This document shows, piece by piece, positions 49,899-64,000 of a stretch of DNA of 64,000 bases. Position 1 is the stretch's first letter, and the number at the start of each line of letters is the position of its first letter. The notes beneath the pieces were generated by a model, which did no database searches, was not told the origin of the DNA, and worked only from the letters and a program-made list of their open reading frames with translations. The position numbers were made by a program, and so were the translations under genes. The DNA comes from Planctomycetota bacterium (GTDB lineage Bacteria; Planctomycetota; J058), in the NCBI GenBank assembly GCA_023954375.1, contig JAMLIC010000005.1, positions 62,001 to 126,000 of the forward strand. The letters run 5' to 3'.

Positions 49899-51944
49899 TC
49901 ATCCGATCATCAGCCTGGCGTCGGGGTAGCCCACCCGGGCCTGCGCCGGGCGCCCGAGGAGGAGCACCAGCGTGAGCGGGCCGACGCGGCCCGCGAACAT
50001 GAGGGCGATCACCACGAGCTTGCCCGCCGCGTCGAGCTCGCCCGTGGCGCCGACCGACAGGCCCACGGTCCCGAGCGCGCTGCAGGTCTCGAACAGGAGG
50101 TGCTCGAACGGCAGCGGCTGCGTGGCGAGGAGCGCCAGCAGCCCGGCGAAGCCCAGGGCCGCCGTGGCCAGGAACACGGCCGCGCTGCGATAGACGAGCG
50201 CCACCGGGATCGTGCGCCCGAAGAGCACGATCGGGGCCCCGCCGCGGACGGCCGAGAGGACCGTCCCCACGAGCACGGCGAAGGTCGTCGTCTTGATCCC
50301 GCCGCCCGTGCTCCCGGGCGAGGCGCCGATCACCATGAGCGCGCACACGACGAGGAGCGTCGACCGCTCGAGGCGGCCCAGGTCGACGGAGTTGAACCCG
50401 GCCGTGCGGGTCATCGCGCTCTGGAACAGCGCGTTCGTCAGCTTGTCGAGCGGCCCCAGCCCGTCGAGCGACGCGTCCCACTCGAGGAGCGCGAAGGCCG
50501 CGGCGCCGAGGACGAGGAGGCCCGCCGACACGGCCAGGACGAGCCGCACCTGGAGCGACGGCGGGACGCGCTCGCCGCGCAGGCGCAGCCACGCCGTCGC
50601 CATGACGCTGAAGCCGAGCCCGCCGAGCACCACCAGGATGCCCACGATGCCCAGGCCGAACGGGTCGCGCTGGAGCCCCTCGAGGCTGTCGCTGCGCAGC
50701 GAGAAGCCCGCGTTGCAGAAGGCCGAGACGGCGTGGAACGCGCCCAGCCAGAGCGCCTCGAGCCCCGTCGCCCCGTGGAGGGCGAAGCCGAGCGCCAGGA
50801 GGACGGCCCCCACGGCCTCGATCGCCAGCGTGGACGCGACGATGAACACGGTCAGCTGATACGCGGTGCGGTGGACCGGGAGGTCGAGCACCTGCCCGAG
50901 CGCCAGCTCCCCGCGCAGGCCCAGCCGGCGCCCGAGCGCCAGGGCGGCGAACGTCGACAGGACCATGATGTTCAGCCCGCCGGCCTGGATGAGGAAGAGG
51001 AGCACGGCGTGCCCCCAGCCGGAGAAGGCGGTCGGGGTATCGAGCACGACGAGCCCGGTGACGCAGGCGGCGCTGGTCGCCGTGAACAGGGCGTCGAGCG
51101 GGTCGACCTGGACGCCCGGCGCCGCGGAGGCGGGGAAGGAGAGGAGCAAGGTGCCGAGGAGGATGAGCCCGACGAAGCTGGCGCAGGTGAGCAGGGCCGG
51201 GTGCTCGTAGAAGTAGCCCAGCACCTCGTCGGTGACGCGCTCGCCGGCCCAGATCAGCCCGAGCGTCGCCACCTGCGCCGCGGCGATCGCCGTGAACGCC
51301 AGCCCGGGCTGGCCGGCGAGGGCGAGGACGAGGGCCAGGGCCCACGGGGCGAGCGCCGCGGCCACGAGCGCCCCGCGTGCCGGGCGCAGGTGGACGAGGA
51401 GCGGGGCGGCGAGGGCCAGGCAGCCCAGGTTCAGGGCCAGGCACACGCCCTGGGCCAGCGGCCGGGCGCTGAGGCGGAAGCCGACGACGCTGACCGTGGC
51501 CACGAGGGTGACCACGATGAGCTGGGTCGTCGCCGGGCCCCACGCGGCGCGCCAGGCGGCGGCCGGCTCGTCGGGCACGACCTCGTCCCCCGAAGGCGGA
51601 AAGAGCTGGCGCGCGACGCCGAGGAGCAGCCACGAGACGAGCGCCGCGGCGCGGACCGGGTCCGACTCGAGCGCCGGGAGGAAGGCGCCGATGCTCGCCG
51701 AGTAGAAGAGCAGGGCGAACCCGTGCGCCCAGCCGCGGCCGGTCAGGTGCGCCCAGGCGCCCGCGCCGCCCAGGAGCAGGGCCAGGGCGGAGTAGACCGC
51801 GCCGGCGGGGGTGATGACGTCGGGCGGCCCGAAGTGGCCCTGGGGCATGCCGACGGCGAACTGCGCCAGCACGCACAGCAGGGCCGCGCCGGCGATGCGC
51901 GTCGCCTCGAGCTTGCGGACGCTCCGGACGCGGCGGAGGGCCAT
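49899..51944 (-). CDS. Potassium transporter membrane subunit TrkH/KtrB with extended N-terminus
   Basis: 681 residues from ATG 51944. The C-terminal 450 residues are a full TrkH/KtrB with four pore loops, each with its Gly: SAACVTGLVV, VSAFCNAGFSL, SAMTRTAGFNS and CSALGTVGLSVG. The intramembrane gate region GASPGSTGGGIKTTT is present. The first about 230 residues add six or seven extra hydrophobic helices (LTGRGWAHGFALLFYSASIG), unusual for KtrB. Gene order rhodanese, trkH, trkA, HAMP sensor, all overlapping or within 5 bases. Confidence 0.92.
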   Translation of the reverse strand: MALRRVRSVRKLEATRIAGAALLCVLAQFAVGMPQGHFGPPDVITPAGAVYSALALLLGGAGAWAHLTGRGWAHGFALLFYSASIGAFLPALESDPVRAAALVSWLLLGVARQLFPPSGDEVVPDEPAAAWRAAWGPATTQLIVVTLVATVSVVGFRLSARPLAQGVCLALNLGCLALAAPLLVHLRPARGALVAAALAPWALALVLALAGQPGLAFTAIAAAQVATLGLIWAGERVTDEVLGYFYEHPALLTCASFVGLILLGTLLLSFPASAAPGVQVDPLDALFTATSAACVTGLVVLDTPTAFSGWGHAVLLFLIQAGGLNIMVLSTFAALALGRRLGLRGELALGQVLDLPVHRTAYQLTVFIVASTLAIEAVGAVLLALGFALHGATGLEALWLGAFHAVSAFCNAGFSLRSDSLEGLQRDPFGLGIVGILVVLGGLGFSVMATAWLRLRGERVPPSLQVRLVLAVSAGLLVLGAAAFALLEWDASLDGLGPLDKLTNALFQSAMTRTAGFNSVDLGRLERSTLLVVCALMVIGASPGSTGGGIKTTTFAVLVGTVLSAVRGGAPIVLFGRTIPVALVYRSAAVFLATAALGFAGLLALLATQPLPFEHLLFETCSALGTVGLSVGATGELDAAGKLVVIALMFAGRVGPLTLVLLLGRPAQARVGYPDARLMIG

Positions 51945-52255
51945 CAGTAGCGGGGGACGCTCGGGTCGACCTCGCAGGACCACGCGTCGATCCCGCCGTC
52001 GAGGTTCTCGACCCGCTGGAAGCCGTGCGCCTGGCGCAGGAAGGCGACCACGTGGGCGCTGCGCACGCCGTGGTGGCACATGACGACGAGGGGCCGGTCG
52101 CGCGGCAGCTCGTCGACGCGCGAGGGCACCTCGGGCATCGGCACGTGCAGGACGCCCTCGAGCCGGGCCAGCGCCAGCTCCTCGGGCTGGCGCACGTCGA
52201 GGACGACGGGCGGCTCGGGCTGCGCGAGCGCGCGCTGGAGCTCGGTGGGGGTCAT
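51944..52255 (-). CDS. Rhodanese domain protein
   Basis: 103 residues, a single rhodanese domain. VVLDVRQPEELALARLEGVLHVPM is the N-terminal signature, and the active-site loop is VVMCHHGVRSAHVV with the catalytic Cys present. The C-terminal NLDGGIDAW is typical. It may transfer sulfane sulfur. Its TGA overlaps the ATG of the potassium transporter, so they are one operon, for which I know no functional link. Confidence 0.9.
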   Translation of the reverse strand: MTPTELQRALAQPEPPVVLDVRQPEELALARLEGVLHVPMPEVPSRVDELPRDRPLVVMCHHGVRSAHVVAFLRQAHGFQRVENLDGGIDAWSCEVDPSVPRY

Positions 52256-52317
52256 GGGGAGCGGATCCTAACACCGGGACGAAAGGGCGGCGTCGCGGAC
52301 CCGCACGCCGTCGGCCA

Positions 52318-53031
52318 TCAGCGCCCCTCGTCCCCGGCGCGGTCGGGGTCGTCCTCACCGGCGCCGCCGCGAGCGGGCGACCATCCGACGACGACGTCGC
52401 CGAGCCACGTCACGTCGGCCGCCACCTCGACGTGGACCGCCTCGTTCCCGACGAACTCCCCGAAGAGCTCGCTCACCTTCAGCACGACGGCGAGGCCCTC
52501 GGGCAGCTCGCGGAGCGAGAACGTCCCGTCCTCCCCGGTACCGGCGAGGGAGATCCCGTGGTCTCCCAGGACCAGGTCTAGGTTCGCGCCGGCCACGGGC
52601 CGCCCCTCGAGGTCGACCACGCGGCCGCGGACGAGGCGGCCGGCCGCCAGCGCCAGGGTGATCCGCGGCGCCGGCCCGCCGGGGGTCAGCTCGAAGGGCG
52701 GCGAGACCGCCGTCGCGTGGCCGGGGTGGTCGACGATCGCGCGGTACACGCCCGGCGCCATGTGCCGGAAGACGACGTCGGGGCCCTCGTCCTCGTCCCA
52801 CCCCCGGAGCGTGTCCTCGAGGGGCTCGGCGCCGCGGGGCTCGTGGCCCGACCTCGCGCCGGCCCACGCGCCGTCCGCGCGGCGCCGCTGGAGCTCGACC
52901 CGGTGCCGCGCGTCGAAGTCGGCGGGGTCGTTCGTCGGGGGGAGCGAGACGGCCACCGCGACCTGGAGCGGGACGTCCAGGCGCAGCGCCGGGAGCCGCT
53001 CGGCGGCCACGACCTCCATCCCGGTGTCCAT
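52318..53031 (-). CDS. Carboxypeptidase regulatory-like domain protein (likely 5' frameshifted)
   Basis: 237 residues if read from ATG 53031. Residues about 125-215 form a CarboxypepD_reg/transthyretin-like beta sandwich: ITLALAAGRLVRGRVVDLEGRPVAGANLDLVLGD, then GTGEDGTFSLRELPEG. This start has no ribosome binding site. A better start (ATG 53150 after GGGGGTGG) lies in another frame, and in-frame sequence YLLSAASPGPGL runs up to 53031. One missing base near 53066-53070 would join them, so this is a frameshifted gene, a sequencing error, or a pseudogene. Confidence 0.65.
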   Translation of the reverse strand: MDTGMEVVAAERLPALRLDVPLQVAVAVSLPPTNDPADFDARHRVELQRRRADGAWAGARSGHEPRGAEPLEDTLRGWDEDEGPDVVFRHMAPGVYRAIVDHPGHATAVSPPFELTPGGPAPRITLALAAGRLVRGRVVDLEGRPVAGANLDLVLGDHGISLAGTGEDGTFSLRELPEGLAVVLKVSELFGEFVGNEAVHVEVAADVTWLGDVVVGWSPARGGAGEDDPDRAGDEGR

Positions 53032-53150
53032 GAGGCCCGGGCCGGGCGAGGCCGCCGAGAGCAGGTACCGGCGACCACGGGGTCCAGGGCGTCGCGCTCG
53101 CCGCGGGCGTAGGCCCGCACGCGGGCCGCGTCATCGAGGTCGTCGCTCAT
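53032..53150 (-). pseudogene. Displaced 5' end of the gene at 52318
   Basis: From ATG 53150 (GGGGGTGG upstream) the peptide MSDDLDDAARVRAYARGERDALDPVVAG reads like normal coding sequence in codon use. It then turns into a Cys/Arg/Pro-rich shadow frame. Continuing in the frame of the downstream gene gives RYLLSAASPGPGL, so the break is near 53068. Confidence 0.5.
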
Positions 53151-53287
53151 CCACCCCCTACGGTGCTGCATCGTGGCGATCCGGGGCAAGAGGCCTCCTC
53201 TCGCCCTGGATATCCCGGCCGCGGCCGTCCTCATCACGAGGCCAGAAGCGACGCTCCAGCAACAGGTTGCGCTGTCCGCCTCGACGG

Positions 53288-53899
53288 CTACTTCGCGCCC
53301 GCCTCGAGCCCCAGCGCCGCCGCGACGTCCTCCGCGAGCGCGGCGCCCACCTCGAGCGTGGCGGCGCGCAGGGCGGTGACCACGCCTCTCGGGTTGCGCT
53401 CGGGCGCGGTGCGCTCGACCCGGTAGACGCGGCGCAGGAGCTCGACCCCGTCGCGCCGCGCCAGCGCCGCGTGCACCTCGACGACGCCGCACCAGACCTC
53501 GCCGCGGTCGACCTCCTCGAAGCGCGCGAGGTGCCCGCGCAGGACGTAGTCGGGCGCGGGGAGCGGCGGGTCCGCGCCGACGACGGCGGCTCGCCCGAGG
53601 GCGTCGCGCAGGGCCGCCACGAGCACCGCCCGCGCGGCCTCCTGCGGCGGGCGCGCCCAGCGCTGGCGCGCGTAGGCGCCGACCTCCACCTCGCCCCGAC
53701 GCCAGACGAGGGCGTCGCGGTCGAGGACCTCGCTCACGCCGAAGGCGACCACCTGGAGCGACGGCGCCCCCGGCGCCGGCTCGACGGCCGCCACGGGCGC
53801 GGGCAGGAGGTCCCACTCGCGCTGCTCGTCGGGCTCCCCGGGGCCGAGGGTGATGCACGCCGGGGTGGCGACCGCCAGGAGGAGCGCCAGGGCCCTCAC
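53288..53899 (-). CDS. ABC-type transport auxiliary lipoprotein (PqiC-like)
   Basis: 203 residues from GTG 53899. A lipoprotein signal ends VATPAC, so the mature protein is lipid-anchored. The body matches the ABC_trans_aux family: LQVVAFGVSEVLDRDALVWRRGEVEVGAYARQRWA is the typical strand and WA..P block, followed by LRDALGRAAVV and a closing strand set. It is the last gene of an mlaE-F-D operon and overlaps mlaD by 4 bases. It probably sits in the periplasm as the outer-membrane side partner of the Mce protein. Confidence 0.82.
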   Translation of the reverse strand: MRALALLLAVATPACITLGPGEPDEQREWDLLPAPVAAVEPAPGAPSLQVVAFGVSEVLDRDALVWRRGEVEVGAYARQRWARPPQEAARAVLVAALRDALGRAAVVGADPPLPAPDYVLRGHLARFEEVDRGEVWCGVVEVHAALARRDGVELLRRVYRVERTAPERNPRGVVTALRAATLEVGAALAEDVAAALGLEAGAK

Positions 53900-54819
53900 C
53901 GCGCCACCCCCGGGAGCGGGTCGGGGAAGGGCTTCTCGGCGGCGGGCAGGTCGTAGAGCAGGCTCGAGGGCCGCTGGCGCACCTCGCGCGCCGCGCCGCG
54001 CGCCTCGGCCGCCGTGCGGCGCAGGTCGAGGACGAGCGCCCGCACGTCGTCGCGGTTCTCGCCGGCCACCTCGGCCAGCGCCGCCGCCGCCCGCTCGAGC
54101 GCCGCGGCCACGCGCCGCAGGTCCTGCACGGCGGCCACGGTCTCCTGCCCGAGCGCCGGCCACGACGGGTCGCGCAGGAGGGTCGACGCGTCGCCGGCCG
54201 TCGCGCGCAGGGCGACGCCGGTCGCCTGCACCTCGGAGCCGATCGCCGACGCCGCCCCCTCGAGCGCCCGCGCGGCGCCCTGCCCGGCGACCAGGGTGGC
54301 CCGGAGCTCGACCAGGGCCGCCTGCACGTCGTCGCCCCACGCCTCGGCCATGACCCCCAGCCGCTTGACCGTGTCGGCGAGGTCGGTCGCCGTGCGCCCG
54401 AGCGCGCTGAACAGCGACGGCTCGACCGGGATCACGCCCCCCTCGGGCAGGTCCGGCGCCGCCGCCGTCCCGCCGAGGAGCTGGAGCGACTGGAAGCCGG
54501 TGATCCCCTGGGCCTGGAGCTGGGCCCGCGTGTCGGCCTTGATCGGCACGTCCGGGCGGATACCGACCTCGACCTCGACCTCGCCGATCGCGCCGTCGCG
54601 CAGGCGGATCGCGCGCACGATGCCGACGGGGACGCCCTTGTACTCGACCTGCCCCGAGGCCACGAGGCCGGAGACCGACTCCCGGAACACGACCAGGTAG
54701 ACGCGGTCGTGCCGGCGCAGGCGGACGCCGCCGACCACGGCGACGACGACGGCCAGCGCCAGGATGGACGCGACGACGAAGGTGAGCGCCTGGCGGCGCT
54801 CCTGCGCGGTGGCGCTCAG
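53896..54819 (-). CDS. mlaD: MlaD/Mce family lipid transport protein
   Basis: 307 residues if it starts at CTG 54819. No ATG, GTG or TTG lies between the stop of the ABC gene and the membrane helix, so a CTG start overlapping that stop is the best reading, with GGAGG 4 bases before it. One membrane anchor (TFVVASILALAVVVAVVGGV) precedes the MCE domain (VYLVVFRESVSGLVASGQVEYKGVPVGIVRAI, then GITGFQSLQLLGG). A long helical C-terminal part (about 150-280) probably forms the MCE hexamer barrel or needle. It works with MlaE and MlaF in phospholipid transport. Confidence 0.85.
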   Translation of the reverse strand: MSATAQERRQALTFVVASILALAVVVAVVGGVRLRRHDRVYLVVFRESVSGLVASGQVEYKGVPVGIVRAIRLRDGAIGEVEVEVGIRPDVPIKADTRAQLQAQGITGFQSLQLLGGTAAAPDLPEGGVIPVEPSLFSALGRTATDLADTVKRLGVMAEAWGDDVQAALVELRATLVAGQGAARALEGAASAIGSEVQATGVALRATAGDASTLLRDPSWPALGQETVAAVQDLRRVAAALERAAAALAEVAGENRDDVRALVLDLRRTAAEARGAAREVRQRPSSLLYDLPAAEKPFPDPLPGVAR

Positions 54820-55613
54820 GGGCCCTCCCAGGCGGCGTGCGCCGCGGCGGTGGCGGGGCGGGCCCGCCGGTCGAGGAAGCTGCGGACGGCCTCGTCCTTC
54901 GAGGCCTGCACCTCCGCCCACGTGCCCTCGACCAGCGCCTGGCCGTGGCCCAGGATCACCAGGCGGTCGGCGAGGCGCTCGGCCGAGGCGAGGTCGTGCG
55001 ACACGACGACGACCGTGACGCCCAGGTCCTGGCGCAGCTGCGCCACGAGCCGGTCGATCCCGTCCGCGGTCATGGGGTCGAGGCCGCTCGTGGGCTCGTC
55101 GAGGAGGAGGACGCGAGGGTCGAGCGCCAGGGCCCGCGCGATCCCGGCGCGCTTGCGCATGCCGCCGGAGAGCTCCGCCGGCCGCAGGTCGATCGCGTGG
55201 AGGAGCCCCACCTGCGCCAGCTTCATGCGCACCACCTCGCGCACGAGCTCCGGCGGCAGGCGCAGCCGCGCCCGGAGCGGCAGGGCCACGTTCTCGGCCA
55301 GGCTGATCGAGCTGAGGAGCGCGCTCCCCTGGAACACGAGGCCGGTGGCGCGGCGCATGGCGTCGGTGACCGGGCCGCCGGCGACGCCCTCGAGCGGGCG
55401 CCCGTCGAAGAGCACCTGCCCCTCGTCGGGCTGGAGCAGCGCGGCGATGCACTTGAGGAGCGTCGTCTTGCCGCAGCCGGACGGCCCCATGAGGAAGAGC
55501 GCCTCGCCCTGACGGACCTGCAGGTCGATCCCCTCGAGCACGGGGCGCCCGTTGAAGCGCACGACGAGCCCGCGGGTCTCGATCACCGGTGCGCGCGAGG
55601 GGGGCGCGGTCAC
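54816..55613 (-). CDS. mlaF: ABC transporter ATPase MlaF-type
   Basis: 265 residues from GTG 55613, overlapping mlaE by 4 bases. Walker A GPSGCGKTT near residue 45, Q-loop LVFQGSALLSS, signature LSGGMRKRAGIARAL, Walker B LLLDEPTSGLDP and the H-loop VVSHDLASA are all intact. GMRKR in the signature is typical of MlaF/Ttg2A. It powers lipid transfer between inner and outer membranes with MlaE and MlaD. Confidence 0.95.
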   Translation of the reverse strand: MTAPPSRAPVIETRGLVVRFNGRPVLEGIDLQVRQGEALFLMGPSGCGKTTLLKCIAALLQPDEGQVLFDGRPLEGVAGGPVTDAMRRATGLVFQGSALLSSISLAENVALPLRARLRLPPELVREVVRMKLAQVGLLHAIDLRPAELSGGMRKRAGIARALALDPRVLLLDEPTSGLDPMTADGIDRLVAQLRQDLGVTVVVVSHDLASAERLADRLVILGHGQALVEGTWAEVQASKDEAVRSFLDRRARPATAAAHAAWEGP

Positions 55614-56737
55614 AGCACCCCCCGCGAGGCGTAGGTGAACGCCGCGTCGAAGAGGACCACGGCGACGATGCTCTGCACGACGGCGGCCGTCGCCGCGCGC
55701 CCGACCGCCTCGGGGCCGCCGCGCAGCGACAGGCCGCACTTGCAGGCGACGGCGGCGATGAGCGCGCCGAAGAACACCGACTTGATCAGCCCCGAGCCGA
55801 TGTCCGCCAGGTAGACGGCGCGGATCGTCTCGTCGAAGTACATGCGCGGGGTGATGTCGTACTGCAGGACCATGATCGTCGCGCCGCCGACCACGCCGGC
55901 GATGTCGGCGCACACCGAGAGGGCGGGGACGCCGATGAGCAGCGCGGCGAAGCGCGGCGAGAGGAGGAAGCGGCGCGGGCGCAGCGCCATCATCTCGAGC
56001 GCCTCGACCTCCTCGTAGACGACCATGCTCCCCAGCTCGGCGGCGATCGCCGAGCCGGAGCGGGCGGCGACGAGCACGGCCGCCATGAGGGGCCCGAGCT
56101 CGCGCGTCATGGAGATCCCCACGCCGCGGGCCACGTAGATCGTCGCGCCGTAGGGCTCGAGGGTGTAGGCGGTCTGGATGGCGATGATCGCGCCGATCAG
56201 GAAGGTCACGCCGGCCACGATCGGCACGCCGCGCTGGCCCACCTCGACCACCTGCCGGGCGAGCTGCTCGCGCCCGAGCGGCGTGCGGAAGCAGTCGGCC
56301 GCGGCGTGGCGGACGCCCAGGTAGAGCGTGGCCAGGAGCACCACGGCGTGGTCGAGCGCGCCCCGCAAGCGGCCGCCGGGGACCGCCGCGGGGCCCGGGG
56401 GGTCCTCGTCGCGGGCCGCGAGGACCTCGTCGAGGCGCAGCAGCGCCGCGCGGCGGCGCACCTCGGGGTCGAGGCCCACGACGCGGACGGCGCGCCCGCC
56501 GGCGCGCAGCCCCCGCAGGGCGGCGGCCACGGCGGCCAGGCCGAAGGTGTCGGCGCGCCGGACCCGGGACAGGTCGAGCCGCGCCGGCCGCCCCGGGGGC
56601 AGGTCGGCGGCCGCGCGGAGCAGCGCCTCGCCGACGGCCGCGTCCAGCGGGTCGGCCACCGCGAGGTCGACCTCGGGCGCGGGCTCGTCCAGGGCGGGCC
56701 GCGCGGTCGGCGGACCGGCGGCGGGGCTGCGGGTCAC
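55610..56737 (-). CDS. mlaE: STAS-MlaE fusion, lipid ABC permease
   Basis: 375 residues from GTG 56737, with GGAGG 4 bases upstream; the frame is open to 56875. Residues about 22-105 form a STAS-like domain (ARLDLSRVRRADTFGLAAVAAAL), equivalent to the separate MlaB protein. Residues 130-375 are the MlaE permease with IVAGVTFLIGAIIAIQTAYTLEPYGA, GISMTRELGPLMAAVLVAARSGSAIAAELG (the conserved RELGP block) and SVFFGALIAAVACKCGL. First gene of mlaE-F-D-lipoprotein. Confidence 0.93.
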   Translation of the reverse strand: MTRSPAAGPPTARPALDEPAPEVDLAVADPLDAAVGEALLRAAADLPPGRPARLDLSRVRRADTFGLAAVAAALRGLRAGGRAVRVVGLDPEVRRRAALLRLDEVLAARDEDPPGPAAVPGGRLRGALDHAVVLLATLYLGVRHAAADCFRTPLGREQLARQVVEVGQRGVPIVAGVTFLIGAIIAIQTAYTLEPYGATIYVARGVGISMTRELGPLMAAVLVAARSGSAIAAELGSMVVYEEVEALEMMALRPRRFLLSPRFAALLIGVPALSVCADIAGVVGGATIMVLQYDITPRMYFDETIRAVYLADIGSGLIKSVFFGALIAAVACKCGLSLRGGPEAVGRAATAAVVQSIVAVVLFDAAFTYASRGVL

Positions 56738-56897
56738 CGTCCCTCCGGGCGTCACCGGAAGCACATGCCGGGCCCGCGCCCCGAGCCCGTTCCCGCGCCG
56801 TCCCCGTGCCGCGCCGCGGCGGGGGAGATCCCCCGCCGCCGGGGGGACGGGCGGGAGGGTCAGGGCCCCCCACATCGCAGCGTCCCCGAAACGACGA

Positions 56898-56928
56898 CCG
56901 CGGCGATCACCAGAGGTGATCGCCGCGG
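56898..56928 (-). terminator. Terminator hairpin after rpoC
   Basis: ccgcggcgatcacc, loop of three, ggtgatcgccgcgg: a perfect 14-pair stem, 43 bases beyond the rpoC stop on the minus strand. It is followed on that strand by tcgtcgtttc, a weak T-rich end, and sits just before the mlaE start. Confidence 0.65.
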
Positions 56929-56970
56929 CCGTGGACGTCAGTCAGACTCGGTCGGGCCGGCGGGGCCCGA

Positions 56971-61314
<4,344 letters not shown>

Positions 61315-61357
61315 GGTGATCTCCTCCGTGTCTTTCTCTTCTCGTTCGCCGGGGTGA

Positions 61358-64000
<2,643 letters not shown>

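Overview
The window is a stretch of bacterial chromosome of very high GC content (well above two thirds by eye, with third codon positions almost all G or C). No phage, transposase, plasmid, CRISPR, rRNA or tRNA gene was seen. Gene content suggests a Gram-negative, free-living bacterium. Envelope genes include an Mla-type lipid transport operon, a type II secretion core with two secretins and a GT9 glycosyltransferase. Other markers are a Ser/Thr kinase with TPRs, a FecR-like protein, selA, and arginine synthesis through an acylornithine carbamoyltransferase. This mix fits a high-GC Planctomycetota lineage best. Myxococcota or another deltaproteobacterial-type group remains possible, and the assignment is an inference.

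Layout. 1-4434: a truncated rhomboid protease, a PQQ-type propeller protein, a TPR protein and phosphoglucomutase. 4561-11042: a FecR-like protein, a Pkn2-type kinase with TPRs, and a secreted Gln-rich repeat protein. 11781-21932 (all minus): pseudopilins gspG-H-I-J, then gspD-E-F, then a second secretin. 22294-24775: recN between two small FlgM-like proteins. 25103-29809: a STAS protein, mannose-6-phosphate isomerase, a membrane protein, selA and a COG3910-type ATPase. 30104-38282: a GT9 enzyme, a CrtC/AttH-like protein, two PrcB-like secreted paralogs and a double universal stress protein. 38450-43398: an arginine cluster argD, argF', argB and an M20 deacylase. 43400-48013: a GT39-type membrane protein, a LuxR regulator and a metallophosphoesterase. 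48180-52255 (minus): rhodanese, TrkH/KtrB, TrkA/KtrA and a HAMP sensor, all overlapping. 52318-56737 (minus): an apparently frameshifted protein, then mlaE-mlaF-mlaD-auxiliary lipoprotein. 56971-64000 (minus): rpoC and the 3' part of rpoB.

The most unusual signal is not a protein. Three copies of an intergenic element (about 11058-11284, 29876-30103 and 40720-40870) each start within 0-16 bases of a stop codon, point the same way as the gene they follow, and lie in convergent intergenic regions. They carry two successive hairpins whose arms differ between copies but stay paired. A second family of large palindromes built on ACGGAGG brackets the metallophosphoesterase gene. Several genes have a TAnGAT-like -10 box only 6-9 bases before the start codon and no ribosome binding site, which points to leaderless transcripts.
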